DNA of 64,000 nucleotides from Cellulomonas xylanilytica (GCF_007989805.1 NZ_BJUB01000007.1:220093-284092); one strand, 5' to 3'. Shown: positions 47,177 to 56,504, counted from the stretch's first letter. Numbers and translations: made by a program. The notes: generated by a model from the letters alone, not told the origin.

Positions 47177-47791
47177 ATGCCTGCCGTGCCCGGGACGATC
47201 CGCCCGTTCCACCCCTCCGACCTGCCCGCGCTCTACCGCATCTGCCTGCTCACCGGGGAGGCCGGCAACGACGCCAGCGCGCTCTACCGCGACCCCGACC
47301 TGCTGGGGCACCTGTACGCCGGGCCGTACCCGGTGGCGGACCCCGGCCTGACGTTCGTGGTGGTCGACGACCTCGGTCCGGTGGGGTACATCGTCGCGAC
47401 GGCCGACACGCACCGGTTCGAGCAGTGGCTCGAGCGGGAGTGGTGGCCGACCCTGCGTGCCCGGTACCCGGTGCGGGAGGACCCGCGCGACGGCACCGAG
47501 GACCACGTGCTCGTCGCGCGCATCCACGAGTGGGCCACCGCCGACGACACGCTCTTCGACGGGTTCCCCGCGCACATGCACATCGACCTGCTGCCGCGGG
47601 CGCAGGGTCAGGGCCTCGGGCGCCGGCTCGTCGAGAGCCTCGCGGCGGCACTGCGCGAGCGCGGGATCCCCGGGCTGCACCTCGGGGTCGACAGCCGGAA
47701 CGAGGGCGCCATCGCGTTCTACACGCGGGTCGGGTTCACCGAGGCCGCCCGCCACGAGTGGGGCAGGACGCTGACGCTCGACCTCACGTGA
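47177..47791 (+). CDS. GNAT-family N-acetyltransferase
   Basis: 204 aa. The acetyl-CoA loop is RAQGQGLGRRLVESL (about 138-152), and the last helix is NEGAIAFYTRVGF (about 176-188). The longer loop (EQWLEREWWPTLRARYP) matches members related to the acetyltransferase domain of O-GlcNAcase-type enzymes. ATG 47177 lies 8 nt after GAGAAAG; GTG 47171 is possible. The stop overlaps the convergent channel gene by 8 nt. Confidence 0.88.
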   Translation: MPAVPGTIRPFHPSDLPALYRICLLTGEAGNDASALYRDPDLLGHLYAGPYPVADPGLTFVVVDDLGPVGYIVATADTHRFEQWLEREWWPTLRARYPVREDPRDGTEDHVLVARIHEWATADDTLFDGFPAHMHIDLLPRAQGQGLGRRLVESLAAALRERGIPGLHLGVDSRNEGAIAFYTRVGFTEAARHEWGRTLTLDLT

Positions 47792-48554
47792 CGGGCTCGT
47801 CCCGGTGCAGGGCGAGCACGCGGTCGACGTCGTCGACCGTCACGCCCGGCACGTCGAGCACCTGCCGCAGCTGGGTCAGCGCGTCGACGGGCTGGGGCGC
47901 CTTCTTCCGCGGTGACAGGAACAGGTTGGCCAGGTAGCCGGTGAACGTCCCGAAGATGCCGACGCCGACGACGATGATCATCGCGCCGACGACCCGGCCC
48001 GCGTCCGTGACCGGGTACTGGTCGCCGTAGCCGACGGTCGAGATGGTGACGATCGTGTACCAGAGCGCGTCCGACGCGGTCGTGATGTTGGCGCCCGGGG
48101 CGTCGTCCTCGATGCGCAGGATGGTGAGGCTGCCGAACTGCAGGACGAGGATGCCCGTGAGCAGCAGGGTGAACAGCGCGCTCCCGGCCCGGTCGCGGAC
48201 CAGAGTCCGCAGCACCTTGCGACCGCCGACCTCGCGCATGAGCCGGACGACGCGGACCAGCCGGAAGATGCGCAGGAACTTGAGCTCGGCGAACGGCAGG
48301 CTGGCCAGCAGGTCCGCCCAGCCGAAGTGCCGGAAGAAGTAGTCCGAGCGCGACGGGGCCGTGGCCAGCCGGTAGCTGAAGTCGATCAGGAAGACGCCGC
48401 TGAAGATCGCGTTCATGATCAGCAGGACGTTCTGCAGGTCGCTGTCCTGCCGGAGGGCGAGGACGAGGAACAGGTTGAAGATCGAGAGCAACGACAGCGC
48501 GCCGATGAAGATCTCGTAGCCGATGCCTTTCAGCTCGCTGCGTGGCGCGGTCAC
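47784..48554 (-). CDS. voltage-gated-type potassium channel
   Basis: 256 aa. Six spans (S1 about 12-32 to S6 about 182-206). The S4-like helix FLRIFRLVRVVRLM has arginines every third residue. The selectivity filter is TVGYGD (about 174-179) between S5 and S6. A short cytoplasmic tail of about 45 residues has no RCK domain. It should form a tetrameric K+ channel. GTG 48554 gives the usual short N-terminus. Confidence 0.92.
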   Translation of the reverse strand: MTAPRSELKGIGYEIFIGALSLLSIFNLFLVLALRQDSDLQNVLLIMNAIFSGVFLIDFSYRLATAPSRSDYFFRHFGWADLLASLPFAELKFLRIFRLVRVVRLMREVGGRKVLRTLVRDRAGSALFTLLLTGILVLQFGSLTILRIEDDAPGANITTASDALWYTIVTISTVGYGDQYPVTDAGRVVGAMIIVVGVGIFGTFTGYLANLFLSPRKKAPQPVDALTQLRQVLDVPGVTVDDVDRVLALHRDEPVT

Positions 48555-48770
48555 GGCAGGAGTCTGGCACGCAGGTCGAGGCGTCAGCCCGCTCCCGCGC
48601 CGACAGGCTCCGGCCGCGCCGGCAGCCCGGTACGGCGGCGGCGACCACCGCGCCCGCGGGCGCTCCGGGCGTGCCTTGGCCCGCTGTCATGGTCACAGCG
48701 GTCACGACTCCAGTATGACGACGGTCAATGACTGCTTGACTCCCGCTGTGATCGGGGGCACTCTAAGCGT

Positions 48771-48825
48771 GACGTCGCAGGGCCGGTCCCCCAGGAGGGT
48801 GGGGGACCGACCCTGCGCGGACGTC
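48771..48825. repeat. large imperfect hairpin with GCAGGG arms
   Basis: The outer arms are GACGTC, the next arms are GCAGGG/CCCTGC, and the inner arms are GGTCCCCCA/TGGGGGACC, with a small loop. Part of it (GCAGGGCCGGTCC) recurs at 50603-50615 beyond the next gene. Confidence 0.8.
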
Positions 48826-48960
48826 AGGCGCTCTCGGCGGCCGCGGTGACCATCCCCCGGCGCCGACCAGCAGCCGCGCGCTACCTCCATGAAGCCGTTC
48901 CGGCGCCGTGCGGCACCGCCGTCGGGTGCACCGCCGCACTCGGCCGTGAGCCCTCATGAG

Positions 48961-49005
48961 CGACACGTGTCACCGACAGGCGTCCGTCCGGACGACACGT
49001 GTCAC
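48961..49005. promoter_or_regulatory. two CGACACGTGTCAC sites 32 bp apart
   Basis: CGACACGTGTCAC is found exactly at 48961-48973 and 48993-49005. Each contains the palindrome GACACGTGTC, and the 32-bp offset is close to three helical turns. A binding site for a dimeric regulator of the gene at 49128 is likely; the regulator is not known. Confidence 0.5.
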
Positions 49006-49127
49006 TCGTCCGAGGAGCGTGCTGCCCTTGTCCGGTACGTCCAGATCTTCCGTTCCGCGTGATCGGTCTCTACCGTGGTCCCGGGCCGCACCGTCGCGGC
49101 CCGCACGACCGTCCGGAGGGGCCCCCG

Positions 49128-50585
49128 ATGACCAGCACCCCGATCGATCCCGTCCCGACCGACCAGGTCCACCGCACGCACCCGGCCCTGCCGCCGCTCA
49201 GCCGGCGGTCGTTCCTCGTCCTGACGGGCGCGGCAGCCGCCGTCGGAGCGAGTGCGACGAGCGCGTCCGCCCGCGGGCTGCCCGCCGCCGGACCGGTCGC
49301 TGCGCACGGCCGCCCGCACGGCGGGTCCGGCGGTGCGCGTCGGGCCGCCGTGGCGTTCCTGCAGACCGCCACCGAGGCCTACCCGACCCTGAACACGGGA
49401 CCGCGGCTGCCGCAGAGCTACGCCGACGAGCTCGGCCTGTTCAGCACCGCGTTCGTGTACGACAGCGCGCTGGCCGTCATCGCGCTCCTCGCCGACGGGC
49501 GCCGGAGCGCCGAGCAGACGGCACGGGCCATCGGCGACGGGCTCGTCTACGCCCAGGAGCACGACCCCGGCTACTCCGACGGCCGCCTGCGGCAGGGCTA
49601 CAACGTCGGCCCCTACACGTTCTACGACGGCACCCCGCAGCCGTACGGGTTCGTCCTGCCGGACGGCTCGGCCAACATCGGCTGGCAGTTCGGGTTCCTC
49701 GGCACCGCGGTGGGCGACATGGCGTGGCCGGGCATCGCGCTCGCCCAGCTCTTCGCCCGGACCCGTGACCGCCGGTACCTGGACGCCGCCGTCCGGATCG
49801 GCACCTGGATCACCACGAACACCTGGTCCACCCAGCCGCTGGGCGGCTTCTCGTTCGGGGTCAACGGCTCGAACGTGCCGGTGCCCAACGGCTCCACCGA
49901 GCACAACATCGACTGCGTCGCCTTCTTCGGGATGCTCCGCGAGCTCACGCGCGACAGGGCGTGGTCCCAGGCCGCCGACCACGCGCGAGCCTTCGTCGAC
50001 CGGATGTGGGACCCGGCGGTGGGCGCGTTCTGGACCGGCACCAACGACGGCGTCGAGATCAACAGGTTCCCCGTGCCCCTCGACACGGCCACCTGGAGCT
50101 GGCTCGCGCTGCGCGAGAAGCGGTACGCCCGCGCGCTCGACTGGGCGGGCTCGGCCCTGGCGGTCACCGACGACGCCAGCGCCCCCACGTCCCAGCTGCC
50201 CGACGGCGAGCGGCTCTCCGGCGTCACGTTCAGCACCGCGAGCCTGACCTCCACCGCGCAGTACAACGGCATCACCGTGCACCCGCAGGGTGTCTGGCTC
50301 GAGGGCACCAACCAGCTGGCGACCGCCCTGCTCGACCGGGGCAGCCGCGGCGACAAGCGCTCTGCGGAGGCCCTGCTCGGGCAGGCCCGGCACGCGCAGG
50401 ACGTGCTCGGCGTGGGCCAGCACCTGGGCGGCGTGGAGGTCGACGGCGGCATCGTCGCGGCGTCCAGCCTCATCGACTCCGGGTTCGGGTTCGGCTACTT
50501 CCAGGTCCAGCACGTCGGCGCGACGTCGTGGTTCGTGTACGGCGAGACCCGCACGAACCCGTACCGACTCCGCGGGAGGAGCTGA
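49128..50585 (+). CDS. Tat-exported (alpha/alpha)6-barrel protein, putative sugar hydrolase
   Basis: 485 aa. Twin-arginine signal SRRSFLVLTG at about 25-34, then a hydrophobic segment ending about 50. The mature part looks like an alpha/alpha toroid of the GH8/GH15/GH48-like shape, with repeated helix pairs (TAFVYDSALAVIALLADGR, TAVGDMAWPGIALAQLFARTRD, ATWSWLALREKRYARALDW). The GH family and catalytic residues are not certain. ATG 49128 follows GGAGGGG by 7 nt. It is flanked by two hairpins that share arms, and the CACGTG palindromes upstream suggest regulation. Confidence 0.82.
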   Translation: MTSTPIDPVPTDQVHRTHPALPPLSRRSFLVLTGAAAAVGASATSASARGLPAAGPVAAHGRPHGGSGGARRAAVAFLQTATEAYPTLNTGPRLPQSYADELGLFSTAFVYDSALAVIALLADGRRSAEQTARAIGDGLVYAQEHDPGYSDGRLRQGYNVGPYTFYDGTPQPYGFVLPDGSANIGWQFGFLGTAVGDMAWPGIALAQLFARTRDRRYLDAAVRIGTWITTNTWSTQPLGGFSFGVNGSNVPVPNGSTEHNIDCVAFFGMLRELTRDRAWSQAADHARAFVDRMWDPAVGAFWTGTNDGVEINRFPVPLDTATWSWLALREKRYARALDWAGSALAVTDDASAPTSQLPDGERLSGVTFSTASLTSTAQYNGITVHPQGVWLEGTNQLATALLDRGSRGDKRSAEALLGQARHAQDVLGVGQHLGGVEVDGGIVAASSLIDSGFGFGYFQVQHVGATSWFVYGETRTNPYRLRGRS

Positions 50586-50601
50586 CCCCAAGACCCGCCG
50601 A

Positions 50602-50636
50602 CGCAGGGCCGGTCCTCGCGTGGGAGCGGCCCTGCG
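50602..50636 (+). terminator. hairpin after the Tat-exported protein gene
   Basis: CGCAGGGCCG (50602-50611) and CGGCCCTGCG (50627-50636) are exact inverted repeats with a 15-nt loop. No T-run follows, so rho-independent termination is uncertain. Confidence 0.5.
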
Positions 50637-50703
50637 GCACGTCAGACGACCTAGAACGAGGACCCGGACCGGATCCCGCGGTGCGTGAGGCAGGATCGAG
50701 GTC

Positions 50704-51351
50704 GTGCGCGAGGCGATCCGTGAGCTGGCCATGTTCCCGCTGGGCTCTGTCCTGTTCCCGGGCATGCCGCTGCCGCTGCGCGTCTTCGAGCCCCGCTACC
50801 TCGCGCTCCTGTCCGCCGTGCTCGACCAGCCCGCCCGCGAGTTCGGGGTGGTGCTGATCGAGCGCGGGTCCGAGGTGGGCGGCGGTGACACGCGGTTCGC
50901 CGTCGGCACCGTGGCGAGCATCGTGACCATCGAGGTCGGTGAGCAGTCGATCATCCTGCTCGCGCGCGGTGCGGAGCGCGTCGAGGTGATCGACTGGCTC
51001 GACGAGGAGCCGTTCCCCCGGGCGCGGGTGCGCGAGCTGGCGCCGCTCGTGCTCGCACCGGAGGACCTGTCCGCTCTCGCCGACGCCGAGCGCGTGGTGC
51101 GGACCACCCTGTCCCGGCAGAGCGAGTTCGCCGAGCTGCGCTGGCCGGCCGACGTCGCGCTGTCGGAGGACCCCGGCGAGCGCCTGTGGCAGCTGGCCGG
51201 CATCGCGCCGATCGGACCCCTGGACCAGCAGGCGCTGCTGAGCTCGTCGACCGCAGGGGAGCTGATCACGCGCCTGGTGTCCGAGACGCGGGCGACCGCC
51301 GACGGCATCGCGGCAGGCTGGACCGACGACGGCTACGACGAGGAGAGCTGA
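50704..51351 (+). CDS. LON substrate-binding-domain protein
   Basis: 215 aa. The N-terminal LON domain (about 6-110) opens LAMFPLGSVLFPGMPLPLRVFEPRYL. A helical part follows. There is no ATPase or protease domain, so it is one of the free-standing LON-N proteins, whose role is unknown. GTG 50704 has CAGGAT 7 nt upstream and no Shine-Dalgarno. Confidence 0.9.
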   Translation: MREAIRELAMFPLGSVLFPGMPLPLRVFEPRYLALLSAVLDQPAREFGVVLIERGSEVGGGDTRFAVGTVASIVTIEVGEQSIILLARGAERVEVIDWLDEEPFPRARVRELAPLVLAPEDLSALADAERVVRTTLSRQSEFAELRWPADVALSEDPGERLWQLAGIAPIGPLDQQALLSSSTAGELITRLVSETRATADGIAAGWTDDGYDEES

Positions 51352-51393
51352 CGCAGACTCCAGGCGCACGGCTGGTCGCCGTCGCGTCCCCGG

Positions 51394-52011
51394 TCACGTC
51401 CTCCCGACGGCGTCGGGCACGATCGCGTGGACCGCCATGCGCAGGGTGGCGGCCTCGAAGGCGAGCCGCGGCCCGTCGGCGGGGAGTGCCCGCTCGGCCG
51501 CGAGGCCGTTCACGACCGTCATCAAGAACCGCGCCCGTTTCTCGTCGTCCCCCGGCGGTAGCGCACCCTCGTCGGCCAGGATCGCGAGCCACCGCTCGAA
51601 CCGCCGCCGCCCGAGGCGTTCGAGCGCGACGTAGGTCGTCGCCGCGTCCTGCGACGGGGCGGTCGCCAGGTACGCGTCGTGGACCGAGCGCCACGACTGC
51701 CTGGCCTTCTCGCCGGTCCCGACCAGGGCGAGCACCTGCTGCAGGCACGCGACGAGGCGGTCGGCCGGGGGTGTGTCGAGGTCGCGGATCGGGTCGCCGG
51801 GGATCTCGACGTCGTACACGCCGGCGACGACGGTGTCCACGAGGGCCTGCTGCGTGGGGAAGAAGTGCCGGAGCGACCCGGTGCTCACTCCCGCTCGCGC
51901 CGCGACGGAGCGGACGGACAGCCGTGCCGTCGGGTTCTCTCCGAGCATGCTCGCTGCAGCGATCAGGATCTTGTCCCGAGTGCTGTGCTCGTCCCCGGTC
52001 TGCGTCGTCAC
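51394..52011 (-). CDS. TetR-family transcriptional regulator
   Basis: 205 aa. Helix-turn-helix at about 28-55 (LSVRSVAARAGVSTGSLRHFFPTQQ), then a helical ligand domain. GTG 52011 is the usual N-terminus. It is divergent from the membrane-protein gene at 52102, and a perfect 16-bp inverted repeat lies between them, so it probably represses both. Confidence 0.92.
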   Translation of the reverse strand: MTTQTGDEHSTRDKILIAAASMLGENPTARLSVRSVAARAGVSTGSLRHFFPTQQALVDTVVAGVYDVEIPGDPIRDLDTPPADRLVACLQQVLALVGTGEKARQSWRSVHDAYLATAPSQDAATTYVALERLGRRRFERWLAILADEGALPPGDDEKRARFLMTVVNGLAAERALPADGPRLAFEAATLRMAVHAIVPDAVGRT

Positions 52012-52039
52012 AGTGCGTCCACCTCCGCAGACATCGTAC

Positions 52040-52079
52040 TAGTACACCGTGCTAGCGTCGCGACTAGCACGGTGTACTA
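52040..52079. promoter_or_regulatory. perfect 16-bp inverted repeat, TetR operator
   Basis: TAGTACACCGTGCTAG (52040-52055) and its exact reverse complement (52064-52079) are separated by 8 bp, between divergent TetR and membrane-protein genes. Confidence 0.8.
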
Positions 52080-52101
52080 ACGACCCGGGAGGAGCGTGGT
52101 G

Positions 52102-52752
52102 ATGATGCAGGAGTGGCGGCGCCGCCGGCAGGCGAAGCGAGTCAAGCCGGGCGACGGGAGCCCGCTGCCACGCTTCCGCTGGTGGCAGCTGCTGTCGCGG
52201 TCCCTCTTCACGCTGGAGCTCGTCGGCCCGGACGGCCGCCCGTCGTCCTACGCCGTCGACGTCCGCCAGGCGGGCGACAAGGACGACGGCGAGGTCCGCG
52301 CCCGGCTCTACGTCGACGGCGCGCTCCGCATGGTGTCGCGGGTGCCCGCCCGGTTCCCGGTGCCCGGAGGCGAGATCGAGGTCGTCGTCGGCGGCTTCGG
52401 CATGAAGCGGTGCCACCTCGTGGCCGCCGACGGGTCGGAGCGCCAGCTCGTCCCGCACCCCCGGTCCGCCGAGGGGCGGCGGGCGCGCTTCGACCGCGAC
52501 CACCCGGTGGCCAGCAGGGGTGTCGGCGCGCTCTCGCTGCTGGCCGTGCTCGTCGGGCTCTGCCTCGCGCTGCCGGCGCTCGCCGAGACGATCTCGGAGA
52601 TCCCGCCTGTCGCGCAGGCCGTGGGCACCTTCAAGTCGCCGCTCAATCTGCCCGGGTGGCTGCTGGTCACGGTCGGCGTCGCCGCCGTGGTGGGGAGCAT
52701 CGAACGGGCGCTCCGGCTGCGGTCCTCGTGGATCGACGACCTGGCCAGCTGA
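52102..52752 (+). CDS. two-span membrane protein, TetR-controlled
   Basis: 216 aa, family not recognised. A basic N-terminus (RRRRQAKRVK), a cytoplasmic beta-rich domain (about 28-125, TLELVGPDGRPSSYAVDVRQ ... RCHLVAADGSERQLVPHP), then membrane spans at about 139-159 and 178-198. GGGAGGAG lies 7 nt before ATG 52102; the run GTGGTGATGATG gives other possible starts. The operator upstream implies inducible expression, perhaps by a toxic compound. Confidence 0.85.
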   Translation: MMQEWRRRRQAKRVKPGDGSPLPRFRWWQLLSRSLFTLELVGPDGRPSSYAVDVRQAGDKDDGEVRARLYVDGALRMVSRVPARFPVPGGEIEVVVGGFGMKRCHLVAADGSERQLVPHPRSAEGRRARFDRDHPVASRGVGALSLLAVLVGLCLALPALAETISEIPPVAQAVGTFKSPLNLPGWLLVTVGVAAVVGSIERALRLRSSWIDDLAS

Positions 52753-52769
52753 CCCGGGGCTCCCCCGGG
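52753..52769. terminator. hairpin between the membrane-protein gene and tRNA-Gly
   Basis: CCCGGGG (52753-52759) and CCCCGGG (52763-52769) form a tight 7-bp stem with a 3-nt loop, directly after the stop codon. There is no T-run. Confidence 0.45.
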
Positions 52770-52781
52770 GATCCTGCACGG

Positions 52782-52852
52782 AGCGGGTGACGAGAATCGA
52801 ACTCGCGCTATCAGCTTGGGAAGCTGAAGTTCTGCCACTGAACTACACCCGC
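52782..52852 (-). tRNA. tRNA-Gly (anticodon CCC)
   Basis: 71 nt reading GCGGGTG at the 5' end pairing with CACCCGC at the 3' end. The D arm is AGTTCAGTGGCAGAACT-like. The anticodon stem TCAGC/GCTGA has loop TTCCCAA, giving anticodon CCC for GGG codons. The T arm contains GTTCGATTC. The 3' CCA is not encoded. Confidence 0.95.
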
Positions 52853-52913
52853 GCGAACCGGTCGAGGACCGGTCCGGGAAGAGAGCATACCTGGATGGCT
52901 CGGACGAGCGAAC

Positions 52914-53900
52914 TCAGGTCCGCAGCGTCATCGTGAACGCCCCGCAGCGTTCCTCGCCCGGGTCGAGGACGAAGACGCCCGTGCCCGGGACCCCGGCGGC
53001 GTGCAGCGCGAAGCCGTCGTTCACGTTGGTCACGGGCTCGACCGCGAAGAAGGGCCGCTTGCGGGGCGCGTACAGCACGAGGTGGGCGTACACGGGGTCG
53101 GCGTGCAGGTCCACGCTGACGCCGAGGTCCTGGTAGCGGATCCGCACGGGGGCGCCGGGCTCCCACGCGGTGAGCACGTCGTCGACGAACGCGGAGGTCA
53201 GCGGCCGGGCCACGCGGAAGTCGGCGCGCTGCGGGACCGAGCCGGCGGGACCCGACGGGAGGGCGTTGACCAGCGAGTAGCCCTTCTGCGCAGGCACCTC
53301 GAGCACCGGCTGGCCGGGCGTCGGCGGTGCGGCGGTGCCGACGGGGGACAGCGTTCGCTGCAGGTACGGGTGGTGCCCGAACCCGGCGGGGAACGGCACG
53401 AGGTCGACGTTGCGCACCGACGTGCCGACGGTCAGCCGGTCGCCGCTGAGCGCGTACGTGATCTGCGACCGGAACCGCCACGGGAAGTTGACGCCCACCA
53501 GGTCGCAGGTGTCCAGCTCGAGCACCACGCGGGTGTCGGTGAGCTCGATGACGGTCCAGGCGGAGTGCCGGGCGGCGCCGTGGATCGCCGTGCCGTCCGC
53601 GCCGTTGCGCTGCAGCTGCCAGGTGCGCCCGCCGAACGGCAGGACGCCGTCCCGGATCCGGTTCGACCACGGCACCATCGGGAAGCTGGAGCACTTCTCC
53701 GGCTCCCCGAGCGCGGTCCGGCGGGTCGGGCGCAGCAGGTCCCGCCACACGCCGTCGGACGTGCGGACGCGACCACCCGCGAGCGACGCACCCGTCGCCG
53801 GCAGCACGTCGAGCTCCCACGTGCTGTTGCGGAGCGTGATCAGCCGCGTGTCGACGCCGAACGGCGACGTCAGCGCTTCGACTTCCTGGACAGCCGTCAT
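52914..53900 (-). CDS. aldose 1-epimerase family protein
   Basis: 328 aa, galactose-mutarotase-like beta-sandwich. Family marks are MVPWSNRIRDGVLPFGGRTW (about 75-94), AIHGAARHSAWTV with a catalytic-type histidine near 106, and GFGHHPYL with H near 174. It starts 28 nt after the GH94 stop on the same strand and so probably interconverts anomers of glucose or glucose 1-phosphate-linked sugars from cellobiose. ATG 53900 is supported by position and N-terminal homology. Confidence 0.9.
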   Translation of the reverse strand: MTAVQEVEALTSPFGVDTRLITLRNSTWELDVLPATGASLAGGRVRTSDGVWRDLLRPTRRTALGEPEKCSSFPMVPWSNRIRDGVLPFGGRTWQLQRNGADGTAIHGAARHSAWTVIELTDTRVVLELDTCDLVGVNFPWRFRSQITYALSGDRLTVGTSVRNVDLVPFPAGFGHHPYLQRTLSPVGTAAPPTPGQPVLEVPAQKGYSLVNALPSGPAGSVPQRADFRVARPLTSAFVDDVLTAWEPGAPVRIRYQDLGVSVDLHADPVYAHLVLYAPRKRPFFAVEPVTNVNDGFALHAAGVPGTGVFVLDPGEERCGAFTMTLRT

Positions 53901-53928
53901 CAGAGCATCCCGTCGTGCCCCCGCGGGG

Positions 53929-56391
53929 TCAGACGGTGACCTCGACGCGGACGACCGAGCCCTCGGCGGCGTACGGGACGAGGTTGCCCTCGACCGGCGT
54001 GCCGTCGACGGTGAGGCGCCCGCGGGCGCCCTCCGTGCCGGAGTTGGTCACGTGGATCTCGTACGTGGCACCGCGGGCGACGCGCGTGACGGTGAACGAC
54101 GGGACGTCGGGACCGATCTGCGGGTCGACGACCAGGCCGTCGTAGTCGGGCCGCACGCCGAGCAGGTACTGGGACACCGCCACGAAGTTCCACGCGGCCG
54201 TACCGGTGAGCCAGGAGTTCTTGGCCTCGCCCGCACGCGACGCCTCCTTGCCGGCGATCATCTGCGCGTACACGTACGGCTCGAGCTTGTGCACGTCGGA
54301 GATGTCCTCGCGGTACGCCGGCGTGATCCGCTTGTAGTAGTCGAACGCCTTGGCGCCACGGCCCACCACGGTCTCGCCGATGATCACCCAGGGGTTGTTG
54401 TGGCAGAAGATGCCACCGTTCTCCTTGTACCCCGGTGGGTAGGTGGAGACCTCGCCGAGCTCGATCTGGTACGTCGTGTACGCCGGGTACTGCAGCACCA
54501 GGCCGTGCGGGGTGCCCAGCATCTCGCCGACGGAGTCGAGCGCCTTGATGGCCGGCGACGTCGGCTCGACGCCGTCCACGCCGATGCCCGCCATGACCGC
54601 GAACCCCTGCGGCTCGATCCAGATCTTGCCCTCGGGCTTGGCGTCCGTGCCGATCGGGTTGCCGTAGTAGTCGTACGCGCGCAGGAACCAGTCGCCGTCC
54701 CAGCCGTGGTCGAGCACGGCGGCGCGGACCTCGTCGACGACCTTGCGGGCCTGCGAGGCGACCTCCGTCAGGCCGCGGCGGGACGCCAGCTCGGCGAACT
54801 CCGCGCCGTAGAGGACGAACTGCGCGGCGATGAACACCGACTCCGCGACCCCGCCCGCCTGGTTCTCGGTGGTCTGGAACGACTCGCCGGGGGTGGTGGA
54901 GAAGCAGTTGAGGTTCAGGCAGTCGTTCCAGTCGGCGCGGCCGATCAGGGGCAGGCCGTGCGGCCCGCGGTTGTCCACCGTGAACTGGAACGAGCGGACC
55001 AGGTGCTCGAACAGCGGGACCTCGGAGCCGGGCTCGTTGTCGAAGGGCACCGGCTCGTCGAGGATCGCGACGTCGCCGGTCTCCTTGATGTACGCGGCCA
55101 CGCCGGCGATGAGCCACAGCGGGTCGTCGTTGAAGCCGGAGCCGATGTCGTTGTTCCCGCGCTTCGTCAGCGGCTGGTACTGGTGGTACGCCGAGCCGTC
55201 CTCGAACTGCGTGGACGCGATGTCGATGATGCGCTCGCGGGCCCGCTCGGGGATGAGGTGCACGAAGCCCAGCAGGTCCTGGTTGGAGTCGCGGAAGCCC
55301 ATCCCGCGGCCGATCCCGGTCTCGAAGAACGACGCCGAGCGCGACATGTTGAACGTGACCATGCACTGGTACTGGTTCCAGATGTTGACCATCCGGTCGA
55401 GCTTCTCGTCGTCGCTCTTGACCGAGTACGTGGACAGCAGGCCCGTCCAGTGCGCGCGGAGCTTCTCGAACGCGGCGTCCGTCTGCTCGGTCGTCGCGAA
55501 CCGGCCCAGCAGCGCGTGCGCGCGCTCCTTGTTGACCACCTGGTGGGCGTCGTCGGCCCACTTCTCCTCGTCGGGGTTCTCGACGTAGCCGAGGACGTAG
55601 GTCAGCGCGCGGGACTCGCCGGGAGCGAGCGTCAGGTTCACGGAGTGCGAGCCGATCGGGTACCAGCCGGACGCCACCGAGCCGGTCGACGCGCCGCTGC
55701 GCGGGACCGTCGCCTCGCCCAGGCCGTTGTAGGCCCCGACGAAGGTGTCGCGGTCGGTGTCGAAGCCGTCGGCCCGCGTGTTCACGCCGTACACGGCGTA
55801 GTGGTCGCGGCGCTCGCGGTACTCGGTCTTGTGGAACACGGCCGACCCGTAGGGGCCGTCCTGCTCGACCTCGACCTCGCCGATCGACAGGTTGCGCTGG
55901 TAGTTGGTCTGGTCGTCCTGCGCGTTCCAGAGGCAGAACTCGACGAACGAGAAGAGCGTGATCGTCTTCGCCTCGTCCGAGGTGTTGGTGACCGTGACCT
56001 TCTGGATCTCGGCGGTCTCGCCGATGGGCACGAAGAACAGGGTCTCGACGGAGATGCCGCGGCGCTCCCCGGTGATGCGGGTGTAGCCGAGGCCGTGCCG
56101 CGTCTCGAAGTGGTCCAGGTCCGCCTTGACCGGCAGCCACGACGGAGTCCACACGTCGCCGCCGTCGTTCACGTAGAAGTAGCGGCCGCCGGCGTCCGCG
56201 GGGATGTTGTTGTACCGGTAGCGCGTCAGGCGGCGCATCTTGGCGTCGCGGTAGAACGAGTAGCCCCCGGACTGGTGCGAGATGAGCGAGAAGAACTGCT
56301 CGGACCCGAGGTAGTTGATCCACGGATAGGGCGTGTGAGGCGTCTCGATGACGTACTCGCGTGCCTCGTCGTCAAACTGGCCGTACCGCAT
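53929..56391 (-). CDS. cbp: cellobiose phosphorylase (GH94)
   Basis: 820 aa, cytoplasmic. It splits cellobiose with phosphate into glucose 1-phosphate and glucose. An N-terminal beta-sandwich (about 1-270), linker helices and an (alpha/alpha)6 catalytic barrel (about 310-740) with catalytic D490 in [10 protein letters not shown], the position known for the Cellvibrio gilvus enzyme. The [17 protein letters not shown] segment (near 355) binds substrate. ATG 56391 follows GAGGGG. A GAGCGCTC palindrome 96 nt upstream suggests control by a CebR-type LacI repressor. It forms an operon with the aldose epimerase gene. Confidence 0.95.
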   Translation of the reverse strand: MRYGQFDDEAREYVIETPHTPYPWINYLGSEQFFSLISHQSGGYSFYRDAKMRRLTRYRYNNIPADAGGRYFYVNDGGDVWTPSWLPVKADLDHFETRHGLGYTRITGERRGISVETLFFVPIGETAEIQKVTVTNTSDEAKTITLFSFVEFCLWNAQDDQTNYQRNLSIGEVEVEQDGPYGSAVFHKTEYRERRDHYAVYGVNTRADGFDTDRDTFVGAYNGLGEATVPRSGASTGSVASGWYPIGSHSVNLTLAPGESRALTYVLGYVENPDEEKWADDAHQVVNKERAHALLGRFATTEQTDAAFEKLRAHWTGLLSTYSVKSDDEKLDRMVNIWNQYQCMVTFNMSRSASFFETGIGRGMGFRDSNQDLLGFVHLIPERARERIIDIASTQFEDGSAYHQYQPLTKRGNNDIGSGFNDDPLWLIAGVAAYIKETGDVAILDEPVPFDNEPGSEVPLFEHLVRSFQFTVDNRGPHGLPLIGRADWNDCLNLNCFSTTPGESFQTTENQAGGVAESVFIAAQFVLYGAEFAELASRRGLTEVASQARKVVDEVRAAVLDHGWDGDWFLRAYDYYGNPIGTDAKPEGKIWIEPQGFAVMAGIGVDGVEPTSPAIKALDSVGEMLGTPHGLVLQYPAYTTYQIELGEVSTYPPGYKENGGIFCHNNPWVIIGETVVGRGAKAFDYYKRITPAYREDISDVHKLEPYVYAQMIAGKEASRAGEAKNSWLTGTAAWNFVAVSQYLLGVRPDYDGLVVDPQIGPDVPSFTVTRVARGATYEIHVTNSGTEGARGRLTVDGTPVEGNLVPYAAEGSVVRVEVTV

Positions 56392-56484
56392 GGACTTGCC
56401 CCTCGAGTGCTCGGCAGTAGCGCCCGCGGCTCGTCCGGCCCCCGCTGCAGTGCCGGGGCGCGTCGTCGCCGGCGCTGTTCGGTG

Positions 56485-56504
56485 TGCGAGAGCGCTCCCA
56501 CGCA
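56485..56504. promoter_or_regulatory. CebR-like operator upstream of cbp
   Basis: CGAGAGCGCTCCCA (56487-56500) shares GAGCGCTCCCA with the CebR palindrome. The wider TGCGAGAGCGCTCCCACGCA (56485-56504) is a near-palindrome. Confidence 0.55.

Larger units (their letters stand above)
48555..49127. other. 573-nt stretch without a supported gene
   Basis: No reading frame here has a start, ribosome site and coding bias together. It holds a large hairpin (48771-48825) and two identical palindromic sites (48961-48973 and 48993-49005). Transcription from it probably serves the gene at 49128. Confidence 0.7.

Noticed and set aside
48722..48849. Small open frames between 48555 and 49127 as genes
   Set aside because: They lack a ribosome site and coding bias, and cross the large hairpin.
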